From NCBI GenBank assembly GCA_027482245.1, contig JAIXWG010000064.1, forward strand, positions 124,001-188,000: 64,000 bases of DNA, read 5' to 3'. Positions 1 to 9,033 of this stretch are shown one piece after another. A program made the translations under genes and the position numbers. The notes beneath the pieces were generated by a model. The model was given only the letters and a program-made list of their open reading frames with translations. It had not been told where the DNA came from and made no database searches. How positions within the stretch are numbered: the first letter of the stretch is position 1; every line of letters begins with the position of its first letter. This DNA is from Acetobacteraceae bacterium (lineage in GTDB: Bacteria > Pseudomonadota > Alphaproteobacteria > Acetobacterales > Acetobacteraceae).

Positions 1-1
1 G

Positions 2-1333
2 CCACTGTCCGATGCCGCGCCATCGGCCACGATTCGCGGCGGCCTCGCCACGACGGCGGCGCCACCGCGACCCGGGCCGAGGCGCTTCCTGTTTCTCCAG
101 GGCCCGATCAGCCCCTTCTTCCTGGAAGTCGCCCGCGGCCTCGCCGCCCGCGGCCACGGCATCCACCGCATCAATCTCAGCCTCGGCGACCGGCTGTTCT
201 GGGGCCGGGTGGAGGGCCAGCCGCCGGCGGTGGACTTCCAGGACCGCCGGGACGCCTGGCCGGCCTTCATCGCCGGCTACCTGGACCGGCACGGCATCAC
301 GGATGTGCTGCTGCTGGGCGAGCAGCGTGCCTATCACCGCGCCGCCATCGCCGCGGCGGCGGCGCGCGACATCGCCGTGGTGGTGACGGATTTCGGCTAT
401 TTCCGCCCGGACTGGATCACGCTGGAACGCGATGGCATGGGGGGCGACAGCCGCTTCCCGCGCGACCCCGCCCTGATCCGCGCCATGGCGCCGTCATTCC
501 CCCCGGCGGACCTGACGGAGCGCCTGCGGGACGATTTTGGCCGCCAGGCCAGTTGGGACGTGATCTACCACCTGGCCAACCTCGCCCCCTGGCCGTTCCG
601 GCACTACCAGTCCCACCAGCTTCACCACCCGCTGGTCACCTATTGGGGCGTCGCGCGGCGCCTGCTGCGGCGCGGCGCGGAACGGGCGGAAGGCGCCAGG
701 GCGCTGGCCGCCATCGGGGACAATCCCTTCTGGCTCTTCGCCATGCAGATGGAGACCGATTTCTCCGTCCGCGCCTATTCGCGCTACCCGGACCTCGACA
801 CCCCCATCGCGGAGACGCTGCGATCCTTCGCCGCGCATGCGCCGGCCGGGGGCCATCTCCTGGTGAAGGTCCATCCCCTCGACCCCTGCATGAAGCGCTG
901 GGGCGACCGGATCAGCCGAATGGCGGAGGCAGCCAACCTCTCCGGCCGCGTCCACGTGGCCCATAACGGCAATCTGGACGACATGGTGCGGGGGATGCGG
1001 GGTCTCGTCACCATCAACAGCACGGTGGGCCTGAAGGCGGTCGTCTTCGGCAAGCCGGTCAAGGCGCTTGGCACCGCGGTGTGGGACCTGCCAGGGCTCG
1101 CCCACCAGGGGACGCTCGACAGCTTCTGGACCGAGGGCGCGCCGCCCGATCCCGCCTTCCGCGCCGACTTCCTTTCGGTGCTGCAGGCGACGACGCAGCT
1201 GCGCGGCGTCTTCTACGCCGCGGAGGGCCGGGCCATCGCCGTCGCCGCCACGACGGAAGCGCTGCACGCCGACCGCATCGGGGCCTTCCTGCCGCCGGCT
1301 ATTCCGGCCGCGGTGGTGCAGGCTCCGGGCTGA
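2..1333 (+). CDS. KpsS-like capsular polysaccharide export/biosynthesis protein (5' end outside window)
   Basis: The open frame runs from the window edge to the TGA at 1331-1333, so only the last 443 residues are visible. No ATG, GTG or TTG precedes the GTG at 209 in this frame, yet the reading FLFLQGPISPFF near codon 31 is a typical KpsS N-terminus, so the true start lies at or left of position 2. KpsS proteins are cytoplasmic beta-Kdo transferases that help build the Kdo linker on the lipid anchor of ABC-exported capsules. The later part keeps the family-like KVHPLD and TINSTVGLKAVVFGKPV stretches. It converges with the SDR gene (35 bp tail overlap) and is followed by the rest of a kps-type locus, which supports the call. 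Linker or sugar specificity cannot be read from the sequence. Confidence 0.8.
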   Translation, partial: PLSDAAPSATIRGGLATTAAPPRPGPRRFLFLQGPISPFFLEVARGLAARGHGIHRINLSLGDRLFWGRVEGQPPAVDFQDRRDAWPAFIAGYLDRHGITDVLLLGEQRAYHRAAIAAAAARDIAVVVTDFGYFRPDWITLERDGMGGDSRFPRDPALIRAMAPSFPPADLTERLRDDFGRQASWDVIYHLANLAPWPFRHYQSHQLHHPLVTYWGVARRLLRRGAERAEGARALAAIGDNPFWLFAMQMETDFSVRAYSRYPDLDTPIAETLRSFAAHAPAGGHLLVKVHPLDPCMKRWGDRISRMAEAANLSGRVHVAHNGNLDDMVRGMRGLVTINSTVGLKAVVFGKPVKALGTAVWDLPGLAHQGTLDSFWTEGAPPDPAFRADFLSVLQATTQLRGVFYAAEGRAIAVAATTEALHADRIGAFLPPAIPAAVVQAPG

Positions 1334-2096
1334 CGCGGAAGCGCATCAGCCGCACCGCGGGGTCACCGAGCCAGGCTGGCAGCAGGCCGAGCAGCCGCAT
1401 GCCCAGCGCCATCGGCCAGGGAAAGCCGAGCCGCGGGACGCCGAGCAGCAGGGCGCGGTGCACCTTGGCCGCCGCCGCCTCCGTCTCCAGCAGGAAGGGC
1501 CGGGCGCCGTGGAAGCGGTCCCCCATGGCACTGCGGAAGAAGCCCGGGGTCACCACCGTCACCCGGATGCCGTGGGCGCGTTCCGCCGCCCTCAGCCCAT
1601 CGCCCCAGACGATCAGCCCCGCCTTGCTGGCGCAATAGGCCGGGAAGTCCGGCAGGCCGCGGAAGCCCGCGATGCTGGCCACCAGCGCCACCTGGCCCGC
1701 CCCCCGCGCCCGCATGCCTGGCAGCAGCGGGGAAACGAGGTTGATGGCGCCGACCAGGTTCACCATCACCTGCCGCGCCGCCGCCGCCCCATCCTCCGGC
1801 GTTCCATCCGGCGCCCGGCCGGCGGAGGTGCCGGCATTGGCGATGACGAGGTCGACGGGCCCGGCGGCCTCGAAAACTGCCAGGGCCGTGGCGACCGCGG
1901 CGGCATCCGTGACGTCGATCGCGACGGCCACCGCCACCGCCCCCGCCGCCCGGCAATCCGCCGCCACGCCCTCCAGCGCCGCCGCGCTGCGCGCCAGCAG
2001 CAGCAGCCGCATGCCGGGCGCGGCGAAGCGCCGGGCCAGCGCCGCGCCCAGGCCGCGGGAGGCCCCGCTGATGACGACCGACCGCGCTTCCTTCAT
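1299..2096 (-). CDS. SDR family NAD(P)-dependent oxidoreductase of the capsule locus
   Basis: A 265-residue short-chain dehydrogenase. It has the Rossmann glycine motif GASRGLG near residue 12, the NAG-type motif (IANAGT) around residue 90 and the catalytic YCASK around residue 157. The ATG at 2096 overlaps the TGA of the kpsC-like gene (ATGA, 4 bp), so the two are translationally coupled. The frame could be extended upstream, but that extension would lie inside kpsC. Its position between kpsS-like and kpsC-like genes suggests a role in capsule precursor or lipid modification; the substrate is unknown. The 3' end overlaps the kpsS-like gene tail to tail. Confidence 0.85.
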   Translation of the reverse strand: MKEARSVVISGASRGLGAALARRFAAPGMRLLLLARSAAALEGVAADCRAAGAVAVAVAIDVTDAAAVATALAVFEAAGPVDLVIANAGTSAGRAPDGTPEDGAAAARQVMVNLVGAINLVSPLLPGMRARGAGQVALVASIAGFRGLPDFPAYCASKAGLIVWGDGLRAAERAHGIRVTVVTPGFFRSAMGDRFHGARPFLLETEAAAAKVHRALLLGVPRLGFPWPMALGMRLLGLLPAWLGDPAVRLMRFRVSPEPAPPRPE

Positions 2097-3844
2097 CGCC
2101 ACCCCCGTAGCCGCGCGACCCCGCGCCGCACCCAGCCTTCCGCCGCGCGGATGGCGGCAAAGCGGCCGGGCGGGAACAGCTCGGGCTGCGCCATGCGGTC
2201 CAGCAGCACCTCCGGCGGGCAGGGCAGCAGGGTCAGCGGGTCGATGCAGCGGGGATAGAGGATCAGCGCCGCGGCCACCAATTCGTCCAGCGTGGCGCGC
2301 CGCCGGCGGGGCGGCGCGCCGGGGGGCACCGTCGCGCGGTCCTCCGTCAGCCCCCAACCCGCATAGAAGGGCATGCCCCAGCAGGTCACGGGCAGGCCGC
2401 GCAGCAGCGCCTCGAACCCCGTCAGGGAGGTCAGGGTGTGGACGGCATCGACGCGCGCCAGCAGCGCGGCCATCGACGCGCCCTCCACCACCTGGTCCGC
2501 CAGCCGCGCCAGTTCCGCCCGGTGCAGGCGGCCGCGGCGGAACCCGGCCTCGATGTCCGGATGCGGCTTGTAGAGCAGGAAGGCATCCGGCACCGCCGCC
2601 CGCACGGCGCGCAGCAGGTCGATGTTGCGCCGGATGGCCCCACCGCCGAGGCGCACCGACGCATCATCCTCCACCTGCCCCGGCACCAGCACCACGCGCT
2701 GGCCGGGCGCCGCGGGGATGGCCGGCACCACGCCACCCAGGTTGTACTTGGTGATCCCTCGCGCCACGACCGCCTGGCGCAGCGCCGCCGCGCGGGCCAG
2801 CGTCGCCTCGTCGAAGCCGCCTGCCTCGATCAGGCGCACCAGGTCGCTCGGCGCCATCGGGTCGAAATAGGCACCGCCTCGATCGACCGCGAAGGAGGCG
2901 CCGGGGCGGAAGGCGGCGCCGAGGCCGGCGGAGCGGATGAAGCCATCCTCCAGCCAGCGCAGCGGCACCCCCGCCGCGGCACAGCGCGCCGGCAGGTCGG
3001 GCGGCGCGGAGGCCGCCCAGGCCAGCAGCGCGCCCCCCTTCGCGCGCGCCGCCGCCACCGCCGCGGGCGCGCGGGCGTGGAAGGATGGGGCCGGCCGCGC
3101 GGCGGCCAGCAGCGCCCGCACCCGGTCCCGCTTGTAGGGATGCACGCCAAGGCAGGCGACGATCCCGCGCGCCTCCGCCTCCCGCTCCCGCCACAGCGCG
3201 AGGATCGAGAGGCCGTGCTCGATCGTGCAGGGCGCACCGGTGAAGGGATCGGTGGCGCGCGTGGCGGCGAGGATGGCAGCCCAGGCCTCGGCCGGATCGA
3301 CCCCGGCCAGCGGGCCATCCGCCACCGTCACCCCCGCCGCCAGCGCCAGCAGGGCGAGGGGGCGGGAAGCGCCGTGCAGCGATGCCGCGGCGTCCAGCAG
3401 CGTCCAGGGCGACAGCCGCGGCAGGGTGCCGGACGGGACCGGGGCTGCTTCGGCGAAGGGATCCGCCGCGCGGAGGACAGGCTGCCCACCGGGATGCCGT
3501 GGCGGTTCGGCCCAGCCGATCACCACGGCGGCGCCCCGGGCCGGCAGGCCGAGCGCCTCGGCGCCGGGATCGTCCAGCCCGGCCGGCGCGCCGATCCGCC
3601 CGGCCGCCATGGCCGCCATCACGCGCCGCGCCAGCGCCCGGTCCGGCATGGCGGGCGGGCGCGCCAGGGCGGCGCCGAGGGGATCGGGACCCTCACCCAC
3701 CACCAGCAGCACCGGAACCTCGCGCCCACCCACCGGGGCGGGGAGGAAGGGGCCCGGGGTCGAGGCCAGGGGCGCGGCGTCCGCCGTCACGGCGGGAAGC
3801 AGGAGCGGCAGCGGCGTGGCAGGATCGGGCGTTGGGTTCGGCAC
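2093..3844 (-). CDS. KpsC-like capsular polysaccharide biosynthesis protein (beta-Kdo transferase family)
   Basis: This 583-residue protein carries KpsC hallmarks in its C-terminal half: EDGFIRSAGLG, a KPHPDIEAG stretch, TSLTGFEALLRGLPV and WGMPFYAGWGLT, followed by an RRRRATLDELV tail motif. KpsC is a cytoplasmic, membrane-associated enzyme that adds beta-Kdo residues to the phosphatidylglycerol anchor of ABC-exported capsules. Classical KpsC has two glycosyltransferase halves in about 675 residues. Here the N-terminal half is shorter, Ala/Pro-rich and poorly conserved, so it may be degenerate. The gene is divergent from the lipoprotein-kpsMTED operon across a 121-bp gap and coupled to the SDR downstream. 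Confidence 0.85.
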   Translation of the reverse strand: MPNPTPDPATPLPLLLPAVTADAAPLASTPGPFLPAPVGGREVPVLLVVGEGPDPLGAALARPPAMPDRALARRVMAAMAAGRIGAPAGLDDPGAEALGLPARGAAVVIGWAEPPRHPGGQPVLRAADPFAEAAPVPSGTLPRLSPWTLLDAAASLHGASRPLALLALAAGVTVADGPLAGVDPAEAWAAILAATRATDPFTGAPCTIEHGLSILALWREREAEARGIVACLGVHPYKRDRVRALLAAARPAPSFHARAPAAVAAARAKGGALLAWAASAPPDLPARCAAAGVPLRWLEDGFIRSAGLGAAFRPGASFAVDRGGAYFDPMAPSDLVRLIEAGGFDEATLARAAALRQAVVARGITKYNLGGVVPAIPAAPGQRVVLVPGQVEDDASVRLGGGAIRRNIDLLRAVRAAVPDAFLLYKPHPDIEAGFRRGRLHRAELARLADQVVEGASMAALLARVDAVHTLTSLTGFEALLRGLPVTCWGMPFYAGWGLTEDRATVPPGAPPRRRRATLDELVAAALILYPRCIDPLTLLPCPPEVLLDRMAQPELFPPGRFAAIRAAEGWVRRGVARLRGWR

Positions 3845-3928
3845 GGTGCGAACCTAGCACCCGGTGCGGCAGGCGTCGGCCCCGGTCGTGACGGCCTGCA
3901 ACCGGCCATTGCGCAGGCGGTTTGCGTT

Positions 3929-3957
3929 TTGCGTCGCCCCTGGGGTTCCGCTAAACT
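3929..3957 (+). promoter_or_regulatory. Predicted sigma70-type promoter of the lipoprotein-kpsMTED operon
   Basis: TTGCGT (3929-3934) is followed after exactly 17 bp by TAAACT (3952-3957) in a locally AT-richer patch. The predicted start of transcription falls at about 3964, only a couple of bases before the ATG at 3966, so the transcript would be nearly leaderless. No Shine-Dalgarno sequence is seen in front of that ATG, which fits. Predicted from sequence only. Confidence 0.5.
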
Positions 3958-3965
3958 CTTGCCCT

Positions 3966-4400
3966 ATGAAGCAAGCCACCGTGATCGGAACTTCCCGGGC
4001 CGCGTCGCGCCGGGGCAGCCCGGCCCTGCCCGCAGGCATGCTGGCCGTCGCCCTGCTGCTGTCGGGCTGCGCGGGTGGCAGCGGATTGATGTCGGCCTGG
4101 CCTTTCAACCGCCAGGCGGCGCCCGCCGCCGCGGCCGCCCCGCTGCCGCCGGCCGACCCCGTCCTGGCCTTCGCCGCGCGGTCGCAGCCCGGCGCGCAGG
4201 ATCGCATCATCCTGGCGGATGGCCAGCCTGCCACCGCGCGGCTGGTGCGCGCCTACAATGCCGCCAGCGGGCGGGAATGCCGCGAAGTCGCGGTCACGAC
4301 CGGCATGGGCGAGCGCGCGCGGGTGGTCTGCGCGACGCCGGAAGGCGGCTGGGTGGAGACGCGGACGCTGCTGCGTGGCGGCGGGATCCCGCGCCCGTGA
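3966..4400 (+). CDS. Small lipoprotein heading the capsule export operon
   Basis: A 144-residue protein with an N-terminal signal and the lipobox LLSGC (Cys about residue 36), so it is predicted to be lipid-modified. After a Pro/Ala-rich linker comes a short folded domain with two cysteines, in GRECREV and RVVCATPEGGW. This resembles the C-terminal part of 17-kDa surface antigen or DVU3141-type lipoproteins. The ATG at 3966 was chosen because it gives the signal peptide and lies just behind a good promoter. The stop overlaps the GTG of kpsM (GTGA), so it is part of the export operon. A role in capsule assembly or anchoring at the outer membrane is inferred from position. Confidence 0.7.
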   Translation: MKQATVIGTSRAASRRGSPALPAGMLAVALLLSGCAGGSGLMSAWPFNRQAAPAAAAAPLPPADPVLAFAARSQPGAQDRIILADGQPATARLVRAYNAASGRECREVAVTTGMGERARVVCATPEGGWVETRTLLRGGGIPRP

Positions 4401-5224
4401 GCACCACGGCCGACGATGGCATCGGGCTGCCGAGCCGGCCGCAGGGAATCGCCCGGGTCATCAAGGGCTTCCGCATCCAGGGCCGGGTCATCCACGCCCT
4501 GACGCTGCGCGAGCTGACCACCCGCTTCGGCCGCAGCCAGCTGGGATTCCTCTGGCTGATGCTGGAGCCGCTGATGCTGGCCTCCGCCATCGGCATGGTC
4601 CACTGGGCCGTCAACCATGACAGCAACGGGCCGGTGCCGATCTTCCTGTACTACATCATCGGCTACGCACCCTATTTCGCCTTCCGCGCCATCATCAACC
4701 GGGCGGCGACGGCATTCCACTCCAACATGACGCTGATGTACCACCGGCAGGTCCGCCTCACCGACGTGGTCGTGGCACGCAACATCCTGGAAGTCAGTGC
4801 GGTCACCGGCGTGCTTGTCCTGGTGATCGGCGGCTCCGCCTGGCTGGTGGACATGCCGCCGGCGGACATCCCGATGCTCCTCTCCGGCCTGCTGCTGATC
4901 TTCCTGTTCTCGAACGGGCTGGCGATGCTGGCCGCCGCGGGGGCTGCGCGGTGGGAAGTGATCGACCGGCTTGTCCACCCGCTCACCTATATTTCGCTGC
5001 CTTTCTCCGGCGCCTTCATCATGATGGACCGGCTGCCGCCGAGCTGGCGTGAGATGCTGCTCTGGAACCCGCAGCCCAACATGCATGAGATGGTGCGGGA
5101 AGGCATGTTCGGCGAGCTGATCGTCAGCCATTACGATGTCTTCTACACCGTCTCCTGCGTCGTCGTGCTGAACCTGCTCGGCCTCGCGGCGCTCCGCGCG
5201 GTCCGGCCGAAGCTCGAATTCTGA
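4397..5224 (+). CDS. kpsM: Capsule ABC transporter permease (KpsM family)
   Basis: A 275-residue inner-membrane ABC-2 permease. Its N-terminal amphipathic region ends in LTLRELTTRFGRSQLGFLW, the signature entry to the first membrane span of KpsM/Wzm proteins, and about six hydrophobic segments follow. It should form the transmembrane channel that exports lipid-linked capsule polysaccharide with KpsT. The GTG at 4397 overlaps the stop of the lipoprotein gene (GTGA). The frame stays open far upstream, but that part is antisense to kpsC and not plausible protein. It is followed 11 bp later by kpsT. Confidence 0.9.
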   Translation: MSTTADDGIGLPSRPQGIARVIKGFRIQGRVIHALTLRELTTRFGRSQLGFLWLMLEPLMLASAIGMVHWAVNHDSNGPVPIFLYYIIGYAPYFAFRAIINRAATAFHSNMTLMYHRQVRLTDVVVARNILEVSAVTGVLVLVIGGSAWLVDMPPADIPMLLSGLLLIFLFSNGLAMLAAAGAARWEVIDRLVHPLTYISLPFSGAFIMMDRLPPSWREMLLWNPQPNMHEMVREGMFGELIVSHYDVFYTVSCVVVLNLLGLAALRAVRPKLEF

Positions 5225-5235
5225 CGGGCGCGGCC

Positions 5236-5886
5236 GTGATCATCCTCGACAACGTCTCGAAGCACTACGCCGTCCGCGGTGGCGGGCGGAAGACGGTGCT
5301 GGACAAGGTCAACGCCATCATCCGGCCCGGGGACGCCGTCGGCATCCTCGGCCGCAACGGCACCGGCAAGTCCACCCTGGTGCGGATGCTGGCGGGGGTG
5401 GAACATCCCTCCTCCGGCCGGATCGAACGGCGCATGTCCGTGTCCTGGCCGCTGGCGCATGGCATCGGCCTGCAGGCGGCGCTCACCGGCGCCGACAACG
5501 CCCGATTCATCGCCCGGATCTACGATCACGACGTCGATGACGTGCTCAGCCAGGTGGAGGATTTCGCGGAGCTCGGCAGCTACATGAACATGCCGGTCCG
5601 CACCTATTCGGCCGGTATGATGGGGCGGCTGCTGCTCGGCCTCTCCTTCGCCGTGAACTTCGACTGCTACCTGATCGACGAGATCACCGCGGCGGGCGAC
5701 GCACGTTTCGTCGCGCGGGCGCAGGAAATGCTGTCAAACAAGACGCGGGGCCGTACGCTGGTCCTGGTCAGCCACGTTCCTGAACACCTGAAGATCTACT
5801 GCCGTACCGCAGCCGTCCTGCACCATGGCAGCCTGACCTTCTTCGAGGACATCGATGAAGCTGTCGCCACCTATAAGGCCCTCTGA
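5236..5886 (+). CDS. kpsT: Capsule ABC transporter ATP-binding protein (KpsT family)
   Basis: A 216-residue ATPase starting at GTG 5236. The Walker A motif GRNGTGKST spans residues 39-47. A KpsT-like degenerate signature (TYSAGM) is followed by the Walker B region CYLIDEIT, then a switch-region SHVPEHL. It energises export of the finished polysaccharide through KpsM. Length and the short C-terminus match KpsT rather than the longer Wzt proteins that carry a substrate-recognition domain. The 3' end overlaps the kpsE-like gene by 32 bp. Confidence 0.92.
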   Translation: MIILDNVSKHYAVRGGGRKTVLDKVNAIIRPGDAVGILGRNGTGKSTLVRMLAGVEHPSSGRIERRMSVSWPLAHGIGLQAALTGADNARFIARIYDHDVDDVLSQVEDFAELGSYMNMPVRTYSAGMMGRLLLGLSFAVNFDCYLIDEITAAGDARFVARAQEMLSNKTRGRTLVLVSHVPEHLKIYCRTAAVLHHGSLTFFEDIDEAVATYKAL

Positions 5887-7063
5887 GACCCTTCCCGCCA
5901 CGGGGGTCGAGGATTCGCGCCTGCCGCCGCGCCTGCCGCCGAAGCGGCAGAAGCAGCGAAGCCTGCTGCCGCGCAGCGTGAAGGGCTGGTTCATGCTGCT
6001 GGTGGTGCTGCCGAGCCTGTTCGTCGGCGCCTACTACACCTTCTACGCGGCGGACCTGTACGAATCGGAGTCGCGCCTGCTGGTCCGCAGCCGCGCCGGC
6101 AGCGCCAACCCCGGCGGCGCGGCGAGCGCGATCGCGGCCGCCACCGGCGGCGGCGGGCGTGGCGGCATGGATGAGGCCCGCGCGGTGGCGGCCTATATCG
6201 ACAGCGTCGATGCACTCGCCGGGCTGCGCCGGACCATCGACCTGATTGCCATCTGGCGCCGCCCGGAAGCCGACCTGGTGTCGCGCCTGCAAGCCGAGGA
6301 TCCCAAGGCGGAGTCGCTGCTGCGCTACTACCGCCGGCGCGTGAACGTGAACTACGATATCGAGACGAATATCACCACGCTGCGTGTCCAGGCCTATCGC
6401 CCGGGCGACGCGAAGCAGATTGCCGATGCGCTGATCATGCTGTCGGAAGACCTGGTGAACCGCTTCTCCGCCCGCTCCGCCGCCGACCAGCTGCGCGTGG
6501 CGCGGGAGGAGGTGGAAATCGCCGAACGCCGCGTCATCGCCGCCCGCGAAGCCCTGAACACCTTCCGCGAACGCGAACAGGCGCTGGACCCCACCCGCGC
6601 CGCTGGCGCGGCGGTGGAGAATGTGACGCGGCTCGAGGGCCTGCTGGCCCAGACCCGTGCCGAGCTGCAGGAGAAGCGCGCCTTCATGCGCCCGGACAAT
6701 CCGCAGATCCAGGTGCTCAACAACCGCATCGCCGCGCTGATCGCGCAGGTGGGGGCGGAACGGGCACGGTCCACGCGCGGCGAGGAAGGCCTGACGCAGC
6801 AGCTCTCGGGCTATGAACGCCTGCAGCTGGAACGCGAATTCGCGGAGAAGCAGCTGACCTCCGCCATCTCGTCGCTGGAAAGCACGCGGGCCGACGCGCA
6901 GCGCCAGGCCGTGTTCCTGCTACGCGTGGTGGAACCCAGCCTGCCCGAGCGGGCCAACTATCCCCGGGCCGTCTTCAACACGCTGACCGTCTTCGCCGGG
7001 CTGACAGTCCTGTTCGGAATCGGCTGGCTCCTGATAGCCGGTGCACGGGAACATGCGAGCTGA
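5855..7063 (+). CDS. kpsE: Capsule export inner-membrane/periplasmic adaptor (KpsE-like, PCP family)
   Basis: A 402-residue protein of the polysaccharide co-polymerase type. A basic N-terminus precedes a membrane span at about residues 46-68, a periplasmic region has long heptad-rich helices (about 180-340, rich in E, R, A and L), and a second span lies near 370-392. KpsE proteins link the KpsMT pump to the outer-membrane channel. The ATG at 5855 lies inside the end of kpsT, a usual arrangement for tightly coupled export genes, and the stop is 1 bp before the ATG of the kpsD/wza-like gene. Confidence 0.87.
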   Translation: MKLSPPIRPSETLPATGVEDSRLPPRLPPKRQKQRSLLPRSVKGWFMLLVVLPSLFVGAYYTFYAADLYESESRLLVRSRAGSANPGGAASAIAAATGGGGRGGMDEARAVAAYIDSVDALAGLRRTIDLIAIWRRPEADLVSRLQAEDPKAESLLRYYRRRVNVNYDIETNITTLRVQAYRPGDAKQIADALIMLSEDLVNRFSARSAADQLRVAREEVEIAERRVIAAREALNTFREREQALDPTRAAGAAVENVTRLEGLLAQTRAELQEKRAFMRPDNPQIQVLNNRIAALIAQVGAERARSTRGEEGLTQQLSGYERLQLEREFAEKQLTSAISSLESTRADAQRQAVFLLRVVEPSLPERANYPRAVFNTLTVFAGLTVLFGIGWLLIAGAREHAS

Positions 7064-7064
7064 C

Positions 7065-8894
7065 ATGACGAATACCTGCATCACCACGAACCCGGCGCGC
7101 ATCGCGCCGGCCATCGTGCCGGCGGCTGCCCGCTGGCTGCTCGCGGCGCTGCTGCTGCTGCCGGTGCCGCTTCAGGCGCAGATCACCGCGCCGTCGCTGC
7201 CCTCGTCGCGCCTGACGACTGGCAACATCCCGACCACCACCACCGCGCCGGCGGCCCCGTCATCGGCCACGACGCCCACGCAGGGCACCGCCCTGCCGGC
7301 GCTCAACGCCGGCGACATGATCTCCACCTCCCGCGCCGGGTCATCCACGGCGGCGGAAGGGGGGCCTGTCGCGGTCGGGCCGATCGGCGAGCCCGGGCGC
7401 GCGCCCGGTCCGGCTACCGTGGTCTTCGGTGCGTCCCTTTTCACCCGGGGCGGGCCGGCGGCGTCCGATACGCCCAACCCGAACTACACGATCCTGCCGG
7501 GCGACCGCATCTCGATCACCGTCTGGGGCTTCGTCGAGGCGTCCGTTGTCACGACCGTCGATGCGGACGGCAACGTCTTCATCCCGCAGATCGGCCCCGT
7601 CCGCATGGCCGGCACCCGCGCCGGCGACGTGCAGCGGCTGGTGGAGACCGAGGTCCGCCGCGTCTATTCCCAGCAGGTCCAGGTCTATGCCGTGCTGCTG
7701 TCGGCCGGCCAGGTCGGCGTCTTCGTGACCGGCCAGGTGCGCACGCCGGGCCGGCACCTGGGTTCCGCATCGGAAAGCGTGCTCGACTACCTCGCCCGCG
7801 CCGGCGGCGTGGATCCCGGCCGCGGCTCCTACCGCGACATCACGGTGGTCCGGGGCGGCCAGACGGTCGCGCGCATCGATCTCTACCGCTTCCTGCTCTC
7901 CGGCGAATTGCCGCGCCTGACCCTCCAGCAGGGCGACACCGTCCTGGTGCCGGCGCAGGGGGCCATGGTCGGTGCCGATGGCGCCGTCCGCAACAACTTC
8001 CTGTTCGAGGTGACCGGCCGCTCCATGCCGGGGTCGGAGCTGATCCGGCTGTCGGCCCCCCTGCCCTCCGCCACCAACGCCGTCATCCGTGGCACGCGCA
8101 ACAGCCAGCCCTTCTCCCGCTACACCACCATCCGGGAACTGGCCGGCGTGCAGCTGATGGACCAGGACGTGGTGACCTTCATCACGGATGCGCCGCCGCC
8201 CACGGTGCGCGTCTCCGTCGAGGGCAGCCGCATCGGGCCCTCCGTCCTCATCGCCGACCGCGACGTCACGCTCTGCACCCTGCTTGACTACATCGCGGTG
8301 GACGCGAACCTCGCCAACACGCGCGGGATCTTCCTGCTCCGCCCCTCCGTCGCCGCGCAGCAGACGCGCGTGGTGAACGAGGCCCTGGACCGGCTGGAGC
8401 GGCAGCTCTTCCTCACCGTCTCCCCCACCACGGGCGTCGCGGAGGTGCGGGCTTCCGAGGCGCAGCTGGTGTCGAGCTACATCAGCCGGGCCCGCCGCAC
8501 GCGGCCGGAAGGGCGTCTCGTCGTCATGGATCGTGGCGGGCGCTGCGCCGATGTGCGGCTGGAGGATGGCGACGTCGTCGTCATTCCGGAACGCGTGCAG
8601 ACCGTGCTGGTCTCGGGCGAGGTGACGGCGCCGCAGGCCATCATCTGGCGCCCGAACCTGACGATCCAGGACTACATCCGGCAGGCCGGCGGCCTGGCGG
8701 AACGCGGCGGCGACAACCAGCTGATGATCCGCCGCGCGAGTGGCGAGCTGGTGCTGGACCCGACCGAGCCGCCGCAGCCCGGCGACGAGCTGATCGCGCT
8801 GCCGCGGCTCGACCCGAAGAACTTCCAGCTGACGCGCGACCTGCTGAACCTGATCTTCCAGACCGCCCTCTCCGCGCGCGTCTTCCTGAACTGA
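7065..8894 (+). CDS. Polysaccharide export outer-membrane protein (KpsD/Wza family)
   Basis: A 609-residue secreted protein. The ATG at 7065 gives a signal peptide ending near PLQAQ; the two in-frame ATGs 12 and 24 bp upstream lie inside the kpsE-like gene and only lengthen the n-region. After a Thr/Pro/Ala-rich linker comes the Poly_export domain (YTILPGDRISITVWG near residues 137-151), then repeated SLBB-type beta-grasp modules including GQVRTPGRHL and GEVTAPQAI. It should form the outer-membrane exit channel for the capsule. It is the last gene of the operon and is followed by an intrinsic terminator. Confidence 0.9.
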   Translation: MTNTCITTNPARIAPAIVPAAARWLLAALLLLPVPLQAQITAPSLPSSRLTTGNIPTTTTAPAAPSSATTPTQGTALPALNAGDMISTSRAGSSTAAEGGPVAVGPIGEPGRAPGPATVVFGASLFTRGGPAASDTPNPNYTILPGDRISITVWGFVEASVVTTVDADGNVFIPQIGPVRMAGTRAGDVQRLVETEVRRVYSQQVQVYAVLLSAGQVGVFVTGQVRTPGRHLGSASESVLDYLARAGGVDPGRGSYRDITVVRGGQTVARIDLYRFLLSGELPRLTLQQGDTVLVPAQGAMVGADGAVRNNFLFEVTGRSMPGSELIRLSAPLPSATNAVIRGTRNSQPFSRYTTIRELAGVQLMDQDVVTFITDAPPPTVRVSVEGSRIGPSVLIADRDVTLCTLLDYIAVDANLANTRGIFLLRPSVAAQQTRVVNEALDRLERQLFLTVSPTTGVAEVRASEAQLVSSYISRARRTRPEGRLVVMDRGGRCADVRLEDGDVVVIPERVQTVLVSGEVTAPQAIIWRPNLTIQDYIRQAGGLAERGGDNQLMIRRASGELVLDPTEPPQPGDELIALPRLDPKNFQLTRDLLNLIFQTALSARVFLN

Positions 8895-8919
8895 ACTCCC
8901 GCAAGCCGGGGGCTGGAGG

Positions 8920-8950
8920 GGGCGCTGGCCGAAAGGTCAGCGCCCTTTCT
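8920..8950 (+). terminator. Intrinsic terminator of the capsule export operon
   Basis: An 11-bp stem with one G-U pair (8920-8930 with 8935-8945), a GAAA tetraloop and the tail TTTCT. It lies 26 bp after the stop of the kpsD/wza-like gene and before the Bug gene, so it closes the operon. Confidence 0.75.
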
Positions 8951-9033
8951 GTTGCCGCCGGCCCGCGCCCGCGATAGGCAGGATGGAGAGAGCACCGGCC
9001 CATAGAGAGGCCGGCACCATCCAGGGAGGCACC

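Noticed and set aside
2438..4396. Very long plus-strand open frame running into kpsM
   Set aside because: It is antisense to kpsC, Arg/Gln/His-rich and without similarity; only the part from GTG 4397 is KpsM. High GC removes stop codons from antisense frames.
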